A stretch of DNA of 64,000 nucleotides from Herbaspirillum sp. Sphag64 (GTDB lineage Bacteria; Pseudomonadota; Gammaproteobacteria; Burkholderiales; Burkholderiaceae_D): positions 101,895 to 165,894 of the forward strand of contig NZ_JACHYE010000009.1 in assembly GCF_014192645.1 (NCBI RefSeq), written 5' to 3'. A program made the position numbers and the translations under genes. Numbering within the stretch: position 1 is the first letter of the stretch; every line of letters begins with the position of its first letter. This document shows positions 1 to 9,766 of the stretch, in pieces. Below the pieces are notes generated by a model. It was not told where the DNA came from and made no database searches. It saw only the letters and a program-made list of their open reading frames with translations.

Positions 1-1
1 G

Positions 2-2461
2 GATATCAACGAAGTACGCAAGTTGATCACAGCCGCTTGCGTCGGTCTGGAAAAACACGTCGATGCAGAAGCCATCCTGGCCGAGACCGTCAAGAATCTG
101 TACGACAATGTGCCAGTCGAAGAGCTGCACAAGTCGGCAATTCTGGCCGCCCGTGCGTTGATGGAAAAAGACCCGGCCTACAGTCAGGTGACCGCACGTC
201 TGCTCATGCACACCATCCGTAAGGAAGTATTTGGTCGTGAAGTCGCGCAGGCAGATGCGCCTGCCGCCTACCTCGACTACTTCGCCCGCTACATCAAAAA
301 GGGTATTGATGCTGAACTGCTCGATACCAAGCTGGCCCAGTTCGACCTCAAGAAGCTGGCCGACGCGATCAAGCCAGAACGTGACCTGCAATTTGGCTAT
401 CTCGGTCTGCAAACCCTGTATGACCGTTACTTCCTGCATATCCAGGGTACCCGTATTGAAATGCCACAGGCATTCTACATGCGTGTGGCGATGGGTCTGT
501 CGCTCAACGAAATCGACCGTGAAGCGCGTGCTATCGAGTTCTACAATCTGCTGTCGTCGTTTGACTTCATGAGCTCGACACCGACGCTGTTTAACTCTGG
601 CACCTTGCGTTCGCAATTGTCGTCTTGCTACCTGACCACAGTAGCCGATGATCTGGATGGCATCTACGAAGCTATCAAGGAAAACGCGCTGCTGGCCAAA
701 TATGCAGGTGGCCTGGGTAATGACTGGACTCCGGTACGTTCGCTGGGTGCGCACATCAAGGGCACCAACGGCAAATCACAAGGTGTGGTGCCATTCCTGA
801 AGGTAGTCAATGACACGGCAGTTGCTGTCAATCAGGGTGGTAAGCGCAAAGGCGCGGTCTGCGCCTACCTGGAAACATGGCATATGGATATCGAGGAATT
901 CCTCGAACTGCGCAAGAACACTGGCGATGATCGTCGTCGTACTCATGACATGAATACCTCGAACTGGATCCCTGATCTGTTCATGAAGCGTGTCATGGAA
1001 AAGGGTGAATGGACCCTGTTCTCGCCATCGGATACGCCTGATCTGCATGACAAGTTTGGTCGCGCCTTCGAAGAAGCCTATATCGGCTACGAAGCCAAGG
1101 CAGCACGTGGTGAGTTGAAGCTGTTCAAAAAAGTCCAGGCAATGGATTTGTGGCGCAAGATGTTGTCGATGCTGTTCGAAACCGGCCATCCATGGATCAC
1201 CTTCAAGGATCCTTGCAATATCCGTTCGCCACAGCAACACGTTGGTGTGGTCCACAGCTCGAACCTGTGCACTGAAATCACCCTGAACACTAATGAGTCC
1301 GAAATCGCAGTCTGCAATCTCGGATCGGTCAATTTGCCAGCGCATCTGGTGAACGGCGAAATCGACCATGTCAAGCTGCAAAAGACCATCAGCACTGCGA
1401 TGCGCATGCTCGACAACGTGATTGACATCAACTATTACGCCGTCAAGAAGGCACGTGACTCGAACCTGCGTCACCGTCCGGTTGGTCTGGGTATCATGGG
1501 CTTCCAGGATTGCCTGCACATCAAGCGCGTACCTTACGCTTCGATGGACGCCGTGGAATTCGCTGACCGTTCGATGGAAGCTGTTTGCTACTACGCTTAC
1601 CTGGCATCGACAGAACTGGCAGAAGAGCGAGGTCGTTACAGCTCCTATCCAGGTTCGCTGTGGGATCGTGGCATCCTGCCGCAGGATTCCCTGAAGTTGC
1701 TGGCACAAGAGCGTGGTGGCTATCTGGAAACCGATACCTCGGAAACGCTGGACTGGAGCAAGGTGCGTGCACGTATCGCTGAATTCGGCATGCGTAACTC
1801 GAATTGCGTAGCAATCGCTCCGACGGCGACGATTTCCAATATCATCGGCGTGTCGGCTTGCATCGAACCGACTTATCAGAACCTGTATGTGAAATCGAAT
1901 CTGTCCGGTGAATTTACCGAGATCAATGAGTACCTTGTCCGTGATCTAAAGGCTCGCGGTCTGTGGGACGAAGTCATGATTTCGGATCTGAAGTACTTCG
2001 ACGGCAGCCTGGCCAAGATCGACCGTATCCCACAGGATCTGCGTGAGATCTACGCCACCGCCTTTGAAGTGGAACCGTCCTGGCTGGTGGAAGCTGCATC
2101 GCGCCGTCAAAAATGGATCGATCAGGCCCAATCCCTGAACATCTACATGGCTGGAGCATCTGGCAAGCGTCTGGATGAGACTTACAAGCTGGCATGGTTG
2201 CGTGGCCTCAAGACCACCTATTACCTGCGTACCATCGGCGCCACCCACACCGAGAAGTCGACCTCCAAGGTTGGTGCACTCAACGCGGTAGCGGTTGATG
2301 GTGGTGTTGGTCATGCCGCGGCAAGTGCAGCATCGGCTCCGGCTGCATCTTCTGGTGCCTATGTCATGCCAGCCCCAGGCGCTGCGCTGGAAGCAGATGG
2401 TCCGGTCTGCACCATGCGTCCAGGCGATGCAGGTTTTGAAGAGTGCGAGGCTTGCCAATAA
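2..2461 (+). CDS. nrdA: Ribonucleoside-diphosphate reductase class Ia, alpha subunit (5' partial)
   Basis: Large catalytic subunit that reduces ribonucleoside diphosphates to deoxy forms together with NrdB. The frame is open to the left window edge and the first codons already read like an ATP-cone domain, so the true start lies upstream; the TTG at 23 is not the start. Visible hallmarks are the first redox cysteine (LSSCYLTT, near base 627), the active-site segment NLCTEI (near 1267), the partner cysteine in AVCNLGS (near 1314), and a C-terminal CEAC pair that shuttles electrons from thioredoxin or glutaredoxin (2443-2457). After the catalytic barrel comes an Ala-rich linker (about 2300-2390) leading to the mobile tail. 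nrdB follows 120 bp downstream on the same strand. The family assignment is secure. Confidence 0.97.
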   Translation, partial: DINEVRKLITAACVGLEKHVDAEAILAETVKNLYDNVPVEELHKSAILAARALMEKDPAYSQVTARLLMHTIRKEVFGREVAQADAPAAYLDYFARYIKKGIDAELLDTKLAQFDLKKLADAIKPERDLQFGYLGLQTLYDRYFLHIQGTRIEMPQAFYMRVAMGLSLNEIDREARAIEFYNLLSSFDFMSSTPTLFNSGTLRSQLSSCYLTTVADDLDGIYEAIKENALLAKYAGGLGNDWTPVRSLGAHIKGTNGKSQGVVPFLKVVNDTAVAVNQGGKRKGAVCAYLETWHMDIEEFLELRKNTGDDRRRTHDMNTSNWIPDLFMKRVMEKGEWTLFSPSDTPDLHDKFGRAFEEAYIGYEAKAARGELKLFKKVQAMDLWRKMLSMLFETGHPWITFKDPCNIRSPQQHVGVVHSSNLCTEITLNTNESEIAVCNLGSVNLPAHLVNGEIDHVKLQKTISTAMRMLDNVIDINYYAVKKARDSNLRHRPVGLGIMGFQDCLHIKRVPYASMDAVEFADRSMEAVCYYAYLASTELAEERGRYSSYPGSLWDRGILPQDSLKLLAQERGGYLETDTSETLDWSKVRARIAEFGMRNSNCVAIAPTATISNIIGVSACIEPTYQNLYVKSNLSGEFTEINEYLVRDLKARGLWDEVMISDLKYFDGSLAKIDRIPQDLREIYATAFEVEPSWLVEAASRRQKWIDQAQSLNIYMAGASGKRLDETYKLAWLRGLKTTYYLRTIGATHTEKSTSKVGALNAVAVDGGVGHAAASAASAPAASSGAYVMPAPGAALEADGPVCTMRPGDAGFEECEACQ

Positions 2462-2472
2462 GGCGCCGTCTC

Positions 2473-2507
2473 ACGCAAGGTGACAGTCAAGTGCGTCACC
2501 TTTGCGT
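2473..2507 (+). other. Hairpin between nrdA and nrdB
   Basis: A 12-bp arm starting ACGCAAGGTGAC (2473) pairs with GTCACC-T-TTGCGT (2495-2507) with one bulged base. No T-run follows, so it is more likely an mRNA processing or stability element than a terminator. Confidence 0.5.
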
Positions 2508-2525
2508 AGAGTGGATCGTCAGATA

Positions 2526-2552
2526 GTCGCTCCTGATCTCATCGGGAGCGAC
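2526..2552 (+). other. Second hairpin upstream of nrdB
   Basis: GTCGCTCC (2526-2533) pairs with GGAGCGAC (2545-2552), an 8-bp stem, 30 bp before the nrdB start and just upstream of its AAGGA ribosome-binding site. It is not followed by a T-run. With the hairpin at 2473 it could set the relative level of the two subunits; this is inference. Confidence 0.45.
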
Positions 2553-2581
2553 GTTTCAGTAAATATAGTGAAGGATTAAAA

Positions 2582-3736
2582 ATGCTCTCTTGGGATGATG
2601 AAGTGAAGGCTGCTCCGGCGCCAGCTGCGCCCCGTGCCCCGCACATCGCGCAGCCACAGTTCCAGGCTGCCCCCGTGCACGCGGCTGCGAACGGTGCGTC
2701 TGAACCAGTCGATGCGTCGCGCCGTGTCAATGCTGCCGACAAGCGCATTATCAATGGCCATACCGACGTCAACCAGCTGGTCCCGTTCAAGTACAAATGG
2801 GCCTGGGATAAATATCTGGCTGGTTGCGCCAACCATTGGATGCCACAGGAAATCAATATGCAGCGCGATATTGAACTGTGGAAAAATCCAAATGGCCTGA
2901 CTGAAGACGAGCGTCGTCTGGTCAAGCGCAATCTGGGCTTCTTTGTGACAGCCGATTCGCTGGCCGCCAACAATATCGTGCTTGGTACCTATCGCCACAT
3001 TACCGCACCGGAATGCCGCCAGTACCTGTTGCGCCAAGCCTTTGAAGAAGCCATCCATACCCACGCTTATCAGTACATCGTCGAGTCGTTGGGCCTGGAC
3101 GAAGGTGAAATTTTCAACGCGTATCACGAAGTCAAATCGATCCGTGACAAGGATGAGTTCCTGATCCCCTTCATCAATACACTCACCGATCCGGAATTCA
3201 CCACTGGCACGACAGAGAATGACCAGAAGCTGCTGAAGTCATTGATCGTCTTCGCCTGCATCATGGAAGGTCTGTTCTTCTATGTTGGCTTCACCCAGAT
3301 TCTGGCGCTCGGTCGTCAGAACAAAATGATGGGTGCAGCTGAGCAGTATCAATACATCCTGCGCGATGAATCGATGCACTGCAATTTTGGTATCGACCTC
3401 ATCAACACAGTGAAGATGGAGAATCCTCATCTGTGGACACCTGAGTTCCGCAACGAGATCAAATCGTTGTTTTTAAGCGCAGTAGAGTTGGAATATCGTT
3501 ACGCAGAGGATACAATGCCGCGAGGCGTACTCGGTTTGAATGCGCCGATGTTCAAAGGTTATTTACGATTCATCGCTAATCGTCGCGCACAACAAATTGG
3601 TCTCGACCCGCTGTTCGCGCAAGAAGAAAATCCGTTTCCGTGGATGAGCGAGATGATCGATTTGAAGAAGGAGCGCAACTTCTTTGAAACCCGCGTCATC
3701 GAATATCAAACCGGAGGCGCGCTGAACTGGGAATGA
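2582..3736 (+). CDS. nrdB: Ribonucleoside-diphosphate reductase class Ia, beta subunit
   Basis: Diiron-tyrosyl radical subunit, 384 aa, which generates the radical used by NrdA. The ATG is preceded by AAGGA. The radical/iron site is recognisable: [12 protein letters not shown] near residue 155 (Glu and His ligands, with the radical Tyr four residues after the His), CIMEGLFFY near 225 (Glu ligand) and [10 protein letters not shown] near 260 (Glu and His ligands). The N-terminal 40 residues are Ala/Pro-rich and not part of the conserved helical bundle. Both subunits lie on the plus strand and are probably co-transcribed; strong hairpins with T-runs follow. Confidence 0.97.
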   Translation: MLSWDDEVKAAPAPAAPRAPHIAQPQFQAAPVHAAANGASEPVDASRRVNAADKRIINGHTDVNQLVPFKYKWAWDKYLAGCANHWMPQEINMQRDIELWKNPNGLTEDERRLVKRNLGFFVTADSLAANNIVLGTYRHITAPECRQYLLRQAFEEAIHTHAYQYIVESLGLDEGEIFNAYHEVKSIRDKDEFLIPFINTLTDPEFTTGTTENDQKLLKSLIVFACIMEGLFFYVGFTQILALGRQNKMMGAAEQYQYILRDESMHCNFGIDLINTVKMENPHLWTPEFRNEIKSLFLSAVELEYRYAEDTMPRGVLGLNAPMFKGYLRFIANRRAQQIGLDPLFAQEENPFPWMSEMIDLKKERNFFETRVIEYQTGGALNWE

Positions 3737-3904
3737 AGTGCCCGAAGTGCCAATCTCGTCAACGCTCTTCAGCGAGATCTGCGAGGCACACAGCAGTCTG
3801 GTAGCTTGCAAGATATCAGACTGCCAAAAATGGAAAGGCTGTCGCCAAATTTAATGAACAGTAAAAGACCGAATCGTTCTTCTCTGCGATCTTCTCTGTT
3901 ATCG

Positions 3905-3940
3905 CCGCTTTACCCGAAATTGTCGGGTCAGGCGGTTTTT
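3905..3940 (+). terminator. Probable nrdB terminator
   Basis: CCGCT (3905) pairs with GGCGG (3931-3935), and the inner arms CCCGA/TCGGG close a small loop; five T residues follow. Confidence 0.6.
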
Positions 3941-3981
3941 CCTTTGAAAAACCTGAAGGTTTTTCAGGAAGTGTATTCCTG

Positions 3982-4013
3982 ACGCTAGCGATTATCCCGC
4001 TGGCGTTTTTTTT
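3982..4013 (+). terminator. Strong rho-independent terminator
   Basis: A 9-bp stem ACGCTAGCG (3982-3990) / CGCTGGCGT (3998-4006) with a single G-T wobble and a 7-nt loop, followed by eight T residues. It lies third in the hairpin series after nrdB and is the best terminator of the group. Confidence 0.8.
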
Positions 4014-4282
4014 GGTTGTGCTGTTTTGATGCTGTTGGTGCCGCTTGTTGTGATTGTTGATCACTGAATCGGATGTCCAGGCGAGAGCAAACAGATGCCA
4101 CCAAGATAGCTGAAGCGCTGCATAGGTGAGGGGATGCAGCAGTTCAGCTGGAGCCGAATTCATTAGCGCAAGCAGATGCTTGCTTGTGCCGATGAATAAT
4201 CCGCCCACATCATCGCGATGGTAGGGGCGGGTTTCTTAAATCAAGCTTGATTTTTTCCATCACGTGAAGAAGGAGAAACAAA

Positions 4283-5026
4283 ATGGCAACAGCAACAAAG
4301 AAAGCAGCGGCGAAAAAGCCTGCTGAAAAGAAGCCGGCAGCCGCCAAGAAAGTGGTCGCCGCTAAGAAGCCAGTCGTCAAGGCAGCAGCTAAGCCTGCAG
4401 CGAAGGCAGCAGCCAAGCCAGTAGCGAAGAAGGCAGCAGCGCCGAAGAAGGCAGTCGCCGCCAAGAAGCCAGTCGTCAAGGCAGCGGCTAAGCCAGTAGC
4501 AAAGAAGGCAGCAGCACCGAAGAAGGCAGTCGCCGCCAAGAAGCCAGTGGTCAAGACAGCAGCCAAGCCAGTAGCGAAGAAGGCAGCAGCACCGAAGAAG
4601 GCAGTCGCCGCCAAGAAGCCAGTGGTCAAGACAGCAGCCAAGCCAGTAGCGAAGAAGGCAGCAGCACCGAAGAAGGCAGTCGCCGCCAAGAAGCCAGTCG
4701 CCAAGGCAGCAGCCAAGCCAGCAGCGAAAGCAGCAGCCAAGCCAGCAGCTAAGAAGGTAGCAGCGCCGAAGAAGGCCGTTGCCGCTAAGAAGCCAGCTGC
4801 CAAGGTAGCAGCCAAGCCGGCAGCAAAAGCAGCCGCTAAGCCAGCAACTAAGGCAGCAGCCAAGCCAGCAGCGAAAGCAGCCGCTAAGCCAGCCGCCAAG
4901 CCTGCAGCGAAGAAGGCAACTGCCAAGAAGCCAGCCGCTAAGCCTGCAGCTGCGGCACCTGCAGTCAAGACTGTGCTTAATCCAGCAGCAGCTTGGCCTT
5001 TCCCAACAGGCACAAGCCGTCCTTAA
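4283..5026 (+). CDS. Histone H1-like Lys/Ala/Pro-rich DNA-binding protein
   Basis: A 247-aa protein built almost entirely from Lys, Ala, Pro and Val (AAKKP, AAKPA, KKAAAPKK motifs), like the C-terminal tail of eukaryotic histone H1 and the bacterial AlgP/HctB-type proteins. Such proteins bind DNA non-specifically through charge and have been linked to nucleoid compaction or gene regulation. Residues 44-143 are four tandem 25-residue repeats, nearly identical at DNA level. The ATG follows a very strong GAAGAAGGAG site and the gene ends in a long terminator hairpin, suggesting high expression as a single gene. The tail (FPTGTSRP) leaves the repeat pattern. Repeat number probably varies between strains (inference). 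Confidence 0.85.
   Translation: MATATKKAAAKKPAEKKPAAAKKVVAAKKPVVKAAAKPAAKAAAKPVAKKAAAPKKAVAAKKPVVKAAAKPVAKKAAAPKKAVAAKKPVVKTAAKPVAKKAAAPKKAVAAKKPVVKTAAKPVAKKAAAPKKAVAAKKPVAKAAAKPAAKAAAKPAAKKVAAPKKAVAAKKPAAKVAAKPAAKAAAKPATKAAAKPAAKAAAKPAAKPAAKKATAKKPAAKPAAAAPAVKTVLNPAAAWPFPTGTSRP
4412..4711 (+). repeat. Four tandem 75-bp repeats
   Basis: Four consecutive 75-bp units each encode a 25-residue block beginning AKPVAKKAAAPKKAVAAKKP. Units 2 and 3 are almost identical at nucleotide level. The in-frame length makes copy-number change translationally silent apart from protein length. Confidence 0.85.
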
Positions 5027-5064
5027 TCAGACGGTGCCTGAGCCCCGAGCAATCGGGTGCGATG

Positions 5065-5107
5065 CCGCTGCGTGACTCACCGAGGTGGGTTATGCAGCGG
5101 TTTTTTT
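5065..5107 (+). terminator. Long terminator of the histone-like gene
   Basis: CCGCTGC (5065) pairs with GCAGCGG (5094-5100), and the arms between continue to pair (with G-T wobbles) down to a four-base loop around 5081-5084, giving about 16 bp of continuous stem. Seven T residues follow. Confidence 0.85.
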
Positions 5108-5235
5108 ATCTTGTCGATTTCTTCGACATCCCCACATGGCGATCTACAGACGATGGTTGAGATGGTTTAGTATGGGCGCTGACAATCGAATCGATGATGT
5201 GTCGAATTCGATCTTGCTACGAATGGAGAGTAACC

Positions 5236-5778
5236 GTGTTGCATAGCATTTTCGTGTTGATCGTGGATACCATTGCCAGCGTTCTGGCGGGTGTACTTCT
5301 GTTGCGCTTCTGGACCCAGGTGGTGCAGGTGCGGCCTCCTGCATCCGTCGGGCAGTTTGTGTTCCAGCTGTCGGATTGGCTGGTCAAGCCGCTGCGTCGG
5401 GTGTTGCCCGGTGTTGGTGGCTATGATTGGGCGAGTCTGTTTGGCGCGTTTCTGATCGTTTTGCTCTCGATCATTGCGAACGTCGGTATCAGTTCAGGAT
5501 TCGCCTTTCAGCCGATCGTCCTGTTTGCACTACTGCGTTTTTCTCAGTGGATTTTCTACGGCTTTATCGCGACGTTGATCATTGAGGCTATTTTCAGCTG
5601 GGTTAATCCGTACGCGCCGCTGGCCCCCTTTGTGCGCGCCCTTAATGAGCCGCTGTTGCGCCCATTGCGCCGCGTTGTGCCGCTGATCGGTAACATTGAT
5701 CTTTCACCACTGGTTGCGCTGATTCTGTTGCAGATCGCTGCCCGTGTTGTGGAAAGTCTGATCTTCATGCTGCTCTGA
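5236..5778 (+). CDS. YggT family membrane protein
   Basis: A 180-aa integral membrane protein with two tandem YGGT repeats (hydrophobic segments near residues 5-25, 65-85, 95-115 and 155-178; repeat signatures RFWTQVVQVRPP and SWVNPYAPLAPF, each followed by PLLRPLRRV-type sequence). Members sit in the inner membrane; E. coli YggT is associated with osmotic and cation tolerance, but the molecular role is unclear. The GTG at 5236 is chosen because GGAGAG lies just upstream; the frame also opens at ATG 5194 with a charged stretch that is unlike the family. It converges on the peroxiredoxin gene. Confidence 0.85.
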   Translation: MLHSIFVLIVDTIASVLAGVLLLRFWTQVVQVRPPASVGQFVFQLSDWLVKPLRRVLPGVGGYDWASLFGAFLIVLLSIIANVGISSGFAFQPIVLFALLRFSQWIFYGFIATLIIEAIFSWVNPYAPLAPFVRALNEPLLRPLRRVVPLIGNIDLSPLVALILLQIAARVVESLIFMLL

Positions 5779-5789
5779 ACAAGCCGGGC

Positions 5790-5810
5790 GGCAGCGCATT
5801 AGCGGCTGCC
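5790..5810. terminator. Possible bidirectional terminator
   Basis: GGCAGC (5790-5795) pairs with GCTGCC (5805-5810) between the convergent YggT and peroxiredoxin genes. No clear T-run on either strand, so this is tentative. Confidence 0.35.
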
Positions 5811-5841
5811 ATCTGCCTGCATCATCAGCTTCTTCTGTCGC

Positions 5842-6387
5842 TTACTTCTTCTTTGCATCCCATTCCTGCACCGCAGCCAGGGTATTGGCGACATGCTTGT
5901 CCGGGCTCATGCTGGTGTACTCGTAGAGGATGGTGTGATCTGGCGCAATGACGTACGAGGCACGATTGGCGTAATTGGTCTTGAACAGATATACCGAGTC
6001 ATACGATTTCATGATCTTTTGGTCGGTATCGGCAGCTACCGCAAACTTGCCACCACATTCACTGACCGAAAAGCGTTTGAGCGTATCCAGACTGTCGTTG
6101 GAGACGCCGATCACCGTTGCTCCCAACGCTTTGAACTTGTCGGTCGCTTCCGCGAACAGATGGGCCTCAATTGTGCAGCCAGTGGTAAAGGCCGCAGGAT
6201 AGAAGTAGAGCACGACAGGCCCCTTCTTGAGCGCCTCATCGAGCGTAAAAGTGGAAACTTGCCCAGCCAAGGCCACCTGCGCCGAAAAATCCGGTGCTTT
6301 GTCACCCGCTTTCAACTCGGCCCATGCCATCTGGCTGGCAGACAATGCACTCAAGGAGATGGCCAGTGTGGAGATCAAACGTTTCAT
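5842..6387 (-). CDS. Exported peroxiredoxin (AhpC/TSA, BCP-like)
   Basis: A 181-aa thiol peroxidase that probably detoxifies peroxides in the periplasm. Residues 1-23 form a classic signal peptide ending AWA. The peroxidatic site is FYPAAFTTGC with Cys71, and Cys111 (SECGGKF) could be the resolving cysteine. The reading frame extends another 40 codons upstream, but that part overlaps the downstream end of the kinase gene and lacks family similarity, so the ATG at 6387 is preferred. It follows the PfkB kinase on the same strand with about 55 bp between them. An exported BCP-like protein is less usual than a cytoplasmic one. Confidence 0.88.
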   Translation of the reverse strand: MKRLISTLAISLSALSASQMAWAELKAGDKAPDFSAQVALAGQVSTFTLDEALKKGPVVLYFYPAAFTTGCTIEAHLFAEATDKFKALGATVIGVSNDSLDTLKRFSVSECGGKFAVAADTDQKIMKSYDSVYLFKTNYANRASYVIAPDHTILYEYTSMSPDKHVANTLAAVQEWDAKKK

Positions 6388-6442
6388 GAACAATCCTTTC
6401 AATGCATTGAGTGAAGAAAACTGGTGCCAGTTGCCGTCCCGA

Positions 6443-7378
6443 TCAGGCAAAGCGATAACCGAAATTTTGGTGAAAGCGTTCTTCGATTTCTGCCAGTGAT
6501 GGCGCATGGTTCTGCGGACCTTGCGAGGCGATCTTGATCGACCCCATCAAACTCGACAGGCGTCCGGTGGTTTCCCAATCCATTCCCTTGGTCAATCCAA
6601 ACAGCATGCCGGCGCGGAAGGCGTCGCCACAGCCAGTCGGATCGGCAATCGTCGCTGCAGGAACACAAGGGATGTCGATTTTTCGGCCGCCGGTGAAAAT
6701 TTCAGCGCCCTGCTCTCCACGTGTCACGATCAATGCCGACACCTGCTGCGCAATCTGCTCCAGTGTCAGTCCGGTACGTGCCATCAGCAACTCGGCTTCG
6801 TAATCATTGACGGCGACGTAGGTTGCCAGGTCGATGAAATGCTTGAGATCATCACCGCTGAACATCGGCAAGCCTTGGCCCGGATCAAAAATCAGTGGAA
6901 TGCCCAGTGCAGCGCTTTGCTCGGCATGTTGCAGCATGCCATCCCGGCCATCTGGTGCCACGATGGCAAACTTGACTGGCCCCGCATCGGCAACCTTGTT
7001 TTCATGCGAATAGGTCATGGCGCCAGGGTGGAACGCAGTAATCTGGTTACTGCTAGCATCGGTAGTGATAAAGCATTGTGCGGTATAGGACGATTCAATT
7101 ACGCGCACACAGCGAGTCGAGATGCCCAGCGCAGCGAGCCGCTCCAGATAGGGTGCTGCATCCTGACCAGCGGTAGCCATGATCAGCGGCTCGCCACCAA
7201 GTAGTTTGAGGTTGTAGGCGATATTGCCGGCGCAACCGCCAAACTCGCGACGCATCGCTGGAACCAGAAACGAGACGTTGATCTTGTGCAACTGTTCGGG
7301 CAACAGTGACTCGGCAAAACGTCCTTCGAATTGCATAATCGAGTCGAACGCCAACGAGCCGCAGATAAGTGAACTCAT
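6443..7378 (-). CDS. PfkB-family carbohydrate/nucleoside kinase
   Basis: A 311-aa ribokinase-fold kinase. The N-terminal substrate-binding segment (CGSLAFDSIM, then FGGCAGNIAYNL near residue 47) and the C-terminal anion-hole and base motif DPTGCGDAFRAG near residue 250 are intact. Members phosphorylate sugars or nucleosides; FGGCAGNIAYNL resembles the adenosine kinase/ribokinase-like group, but substrate cannot be decided from sequence. It lies after the DUF3426/prmA/acc genes, an arrangement common in Burkholderiales. Confidence 0.88.
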   Translation of the reverse strand: MSSLICGSLAFDSIMQFEGRFAESLLPEQLHKINVSFLVPAMRREFGGCAGNIAYNLKLLGGEPLIMATAGQDAAPYLERLAALGISTRCVRVIESSYTAQCFITTDASSNQITAFHPGAMTYSHENKVADAGPVKFAIVAPDGRDGMLQHAEQSAALGIPLIFDPGQGLPMFSGDDLKHFIDLATYVAVNDYEAELLMARTGLTLEQIAQQVSALIVTRGEQGAEIFTGGRKIDIPCVPAATIADPTGCGDAFRAGMLFGLTKGMDWETTGRLSSLMGSIKIASQGPQNHAPSLAEIEERFHQNFGYRFA

Positions 7379-7527
7379 GAGAGAAGTCTTTAAAAAATTT
7401 GAGGATGCTGCATTGTAGAAGAATCAGGTCCGACTTGCTGTGGATTGTCGTTAGTTAGCAATCGTTATCAGCCATTGATCATCGCTGACTGGTAGCAAGC
7501 TAGTCTAGTTAGCCTGCTGAGGCTGCT

Positions 7528-8781
7528 TCAGGGAAAAAACAGATAGACCCGATAGCCGGCAGCCGTCGATTGCGCCAATTCGAAGGTCAGCTTCACTGGC
7601 TGCTCGCTCTCGGCGGCAAAACCGTCGCTTACCTGTTGGGGGGAGCCCAGGTATTCCTTGGGCAGAAAAATCCGCCGGGTGATTGGTTTGTCGTCAGCAT
7701 CATTGATCGTCAGCTCGATGTAGGGCCAGGTTTCAGCGGACGTGCTGCGGTTACGCAGCAGCAGGTTCAGGCTATAGATATTCTGGTTGGGCGGAATCAG
7801 TTGCAGCTCGCTGGATTCCAGGGAGAGTTGCCCGATGCTGCTGGGTAATCCGATCCTGCAGTGCAGGCGTTCGCACATCGCAGACAAGGGCGCGCGCGTG
7901 GCTGGCAGCCAGACTGCCAATTGGTTGCGTCCGAGATAGACTCCTTGTAGCAACAGCGCGATGACCAGCAGTACGGTACCGATCGCCATGCCAATACGGG
8001 CAATCCGAGCGAGCCGTGCCTGCCGCTCGGCGCGCCGGACGAAGCCGGGTGGCTCGGCGTCCTCATCTTCGTCTACTTGTTCTTCTCGGTCTTCTTCTTC
8101 CGCTTCTACTTCCACTATTTGGCGTGCTTCTTTGTGAATTTCTTTGTGCACTTCTTGGTGCGTTTCTTTGTCTTCTTCCCCGGATGGCACATCGCTATGT
8201 TCGACGTCCGTTTCCTTGGTGGCGACCGGGATTGCTACATATTCAACGACTGCCATATCCGACGTCGCTGCCAGTGTATCGGCCTCTGCTTCTGCAGTAC
8301 GCGGAGACAAAACCTCATCCTTATTTGCACCAGAGCTTTGGTCAGGGGATATCGATATTGGCTCAACGCCGTCGGCTTCCTGATTGGCTGCTGCGGTCTG
8401 TGGGAGCGGTAGCGGGACAGGTGAAGTTGTTTCTTCTGGCGCACCCCATGGCGCATCACTGGTTGCCGCTGCAACACTGGCAAAGGTGTCCGCGAGACTG
8501 GCGGCCATCCATGGTGGAACCTCTGCAGGTGCATTCGTTTCGGGGGCGAGAGAGGATGGAGCAGAAGGGGCGGAAGGCAGGCCCTCCGGTGTTATTGTCG
8601 GCTGCAGAATTTGCTGGGTGTCTGGCGGGCTGATCGGCAGATCTGGTGCGACCAGATACTGGTTACCATCAAAGACTTCCTTGCAGTGGCCGCAACGTAC
8701 CAGACCGCCACGCAACGTCAATTGCTCAGGCGCTACCCGAAAGGTGGTTTGGCAGAACGGGCACTGGGTTGCCAATTTCAT
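7528..8781 (-). CDS. Zinc-ribbon and DUF3426 membrane protein
   Basis: A 417-aa protein with an N-terminal MJ0042-type zinc ribbon (Cys7, Cys10, Cys30, Cys33), a long acidic low-complexity linker rich in Glu/Ala/Pro (about residues 50-240), a single transmembrane helix (roughly 260-285) and a C-terminal DUF3426 domain expected on the periplasmic side. Function is unknown. Genes of this type are found next to prmA in many betaproteobacteria, as here (64 bp separates it from prmA). The E-rich stretch near residues 205-245 has short imperfect repeats such as HQEVHKEIHKEA. Confidence 0.85.
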   Translation of the reverse strand: MKLATQCPFCQTTFRVAPEQLTLRGGLVRCGHCKEVFDGNQYLVAPDLPISPPDTQQILQPTITPEGLPSAPSAPSSLAPETNAPAEVPPWMAASLADTFASVAAATSDAPWGAPEETTSPVPLPLPQTAAANQEADGVEPISISPDQSSGANKDEVLSPRTAEAEADTLAATSDMAVVEYVAIPVATKETDVEHSDVPSGEEDKETHQEVHKEIHKEARQIVEVEAEEEDREEQVDEDEDAEPPGFVRRAERQARLARIARIGMAIGTVLLVIALLLQGVYLGRNQLAVWLPATRAPLSAMCERLHCRIGLPSSIGQLSLESSELQLIPPNQNIYSLNLLLRNRSTSAETWPYIELTINDADDKPITRRIFLPKEYLGSPQQVSDGFAAESEQPVKLTFELAQSTAAGYRVYLFFP

Positions 8782-8845
8782 CAGCAGGCCTCGCTACCAG
8801 ACACGAAGCACACCAACAAGCATGTCACCCTGCCGCGTTGCATTC

Positions 8846-9763
8846 TCAGGCAGCAGGCAGCTGGCCGCTAAGCGCGACCCAGCCTTCGTGCTCGGCCCAG
8901 ATCTGCAGGGTGATATAAGGTGAGTAGGCTGCAATCACTTCGGTTGCCTGCCGATCCAGCACACCCGACAAGACCAGCGAACCACCTGCCGCAACGCGGC
9001 CTGCCAACATTGGCGCCATCAGTTGCAAAGGGCCGGCTAGAATATTGGCGACAACGACGTTATAGGTTTCGCCTTCTGGGGACTGCTGTGCAAATGCTTC
9101 TGGCAGGAAGTAGTCGATTTCGCAGGTATTGCGTTCGCTATTGAAGTGCGCCGATTCCAGTGCCTGCGGGTCAATATCGACCCCAATCACGTGCTGCACG
9201 CCCAGTTTTTTGGCGACCAGCGCCAGAATGCCGGAACCACAGCCGTAATCGAGCAGATTGCCGGTCTCGGCACTGACATGCTGCTCCAGCCATTCCATGC
9301 ACAAGCGCGTGGTTGGGTGGCTGCCGGTACCAAAGGCCAGCCCTGGATCAAGCTCCAGAACCAGCGCATCGGGCTCTGGCGCGTCGTGCCAGCTTGGCAC
9401 GACCCAGATATGTTTGCCGATATGGATAGGATCGAATTGCGATTGCGTCAGGCGCACCCAGTCTTGATCAGCCACTGAGCGCAGCGTGAATGGCAAGCTG
9501 GCAGAGGCACCGATGGCAGCGCCAGCCGCATTGACCAGCGCGGCATGGTCGGCATCGATATCGGCCAGCGCCACGACGCGACTACGCTCCCAGGCGGCTT
9601 CCGTTGGCTCCATCCCTGGTTCGCCAAACAGCGGCTGCTCTGCCAGTGTGCCTTCGTCAGCATCTTCTACCGACACCGACAAGGCACCAGCTTCCATCAA
9701 CGCGTCCGACAAGGCCTCAGCCTGGTCGCGCGTGACTTCAATCACAATTTCGGTCCAGCCCAT
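8846..9763 (-). CDS. prmA: Ribosomal protein L11 methyltransferase
   Basis: A 305-aa SAM-dependent methyltransferase that trimethylates ribosomal protein L11. The N-terminal substrate-recognition domain begins [10 protein letters not shown]. The SAM-binding motif [13 protein letters not shown] is near residue 168, followed by the acidic loop [10 protein letters not shown] and the catalytic-region motif [12 protein letters not shown]. It starts just 3 bp after the accC stop codon, indicating co-transcription with accBC, the usual betaproteobacterial arrangement. Confidence 0.96.
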   Translation of the reverse strand: MGWTEIVIEVTRDQAEALSDALMEAGALSVSVEDADEGTLAEQPLFGEPGMEPTEAAWERSRVVALADIDADHAALVNAAGAAIGASASLPFTLRSVADQDWVRLTQSQFDPIHIGKHIWVVPSWHDAPEPDALVLELDPGLAFGTGSHPTTRLCMEWLEQHVSAETGNLLDYGCGSGILALVAKKLGVQHVIGVDIDPQALESAHFNSERNTCEIDYFLPEAFAQQSPEGETYNVVVANILAGPLQLMAPMLAGRVAAGGSLVLSGVLDRQATEVIAAYSPYITLQIWAEHEGWVALSGQLPAA

Positions 9764-9766
9764 CGC

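Larger units (their letters stand above)
3737..4282. other. 546-bp intergenic region with terminator cluster
   Basis: No convincing gene. It holds three hairpins behind nrdB (3905-3940, 3946-3965, 3982-4013). Further on lie a CCGCCC/GGGCGG pair (4201-4230) and the perfect 16-mer AAATCAAGCTTGATTT (4238-4253) followed by T residues, which sits directly ahead of the strong GAAGAAGGAG ribosome-binding site of the histone-like gene. A 130-codon reading frame on the minus strand here overlaps all the hairpins and looks spurious. Confidence 0.6.

Noticed and set aside
3816..4208. 130-codon open frame on the minus strand after nrdB
   Set aside because: It covers three terminator hairpins, has low-complexity tail sequence and no recognisable domain or ribosome-binding site.
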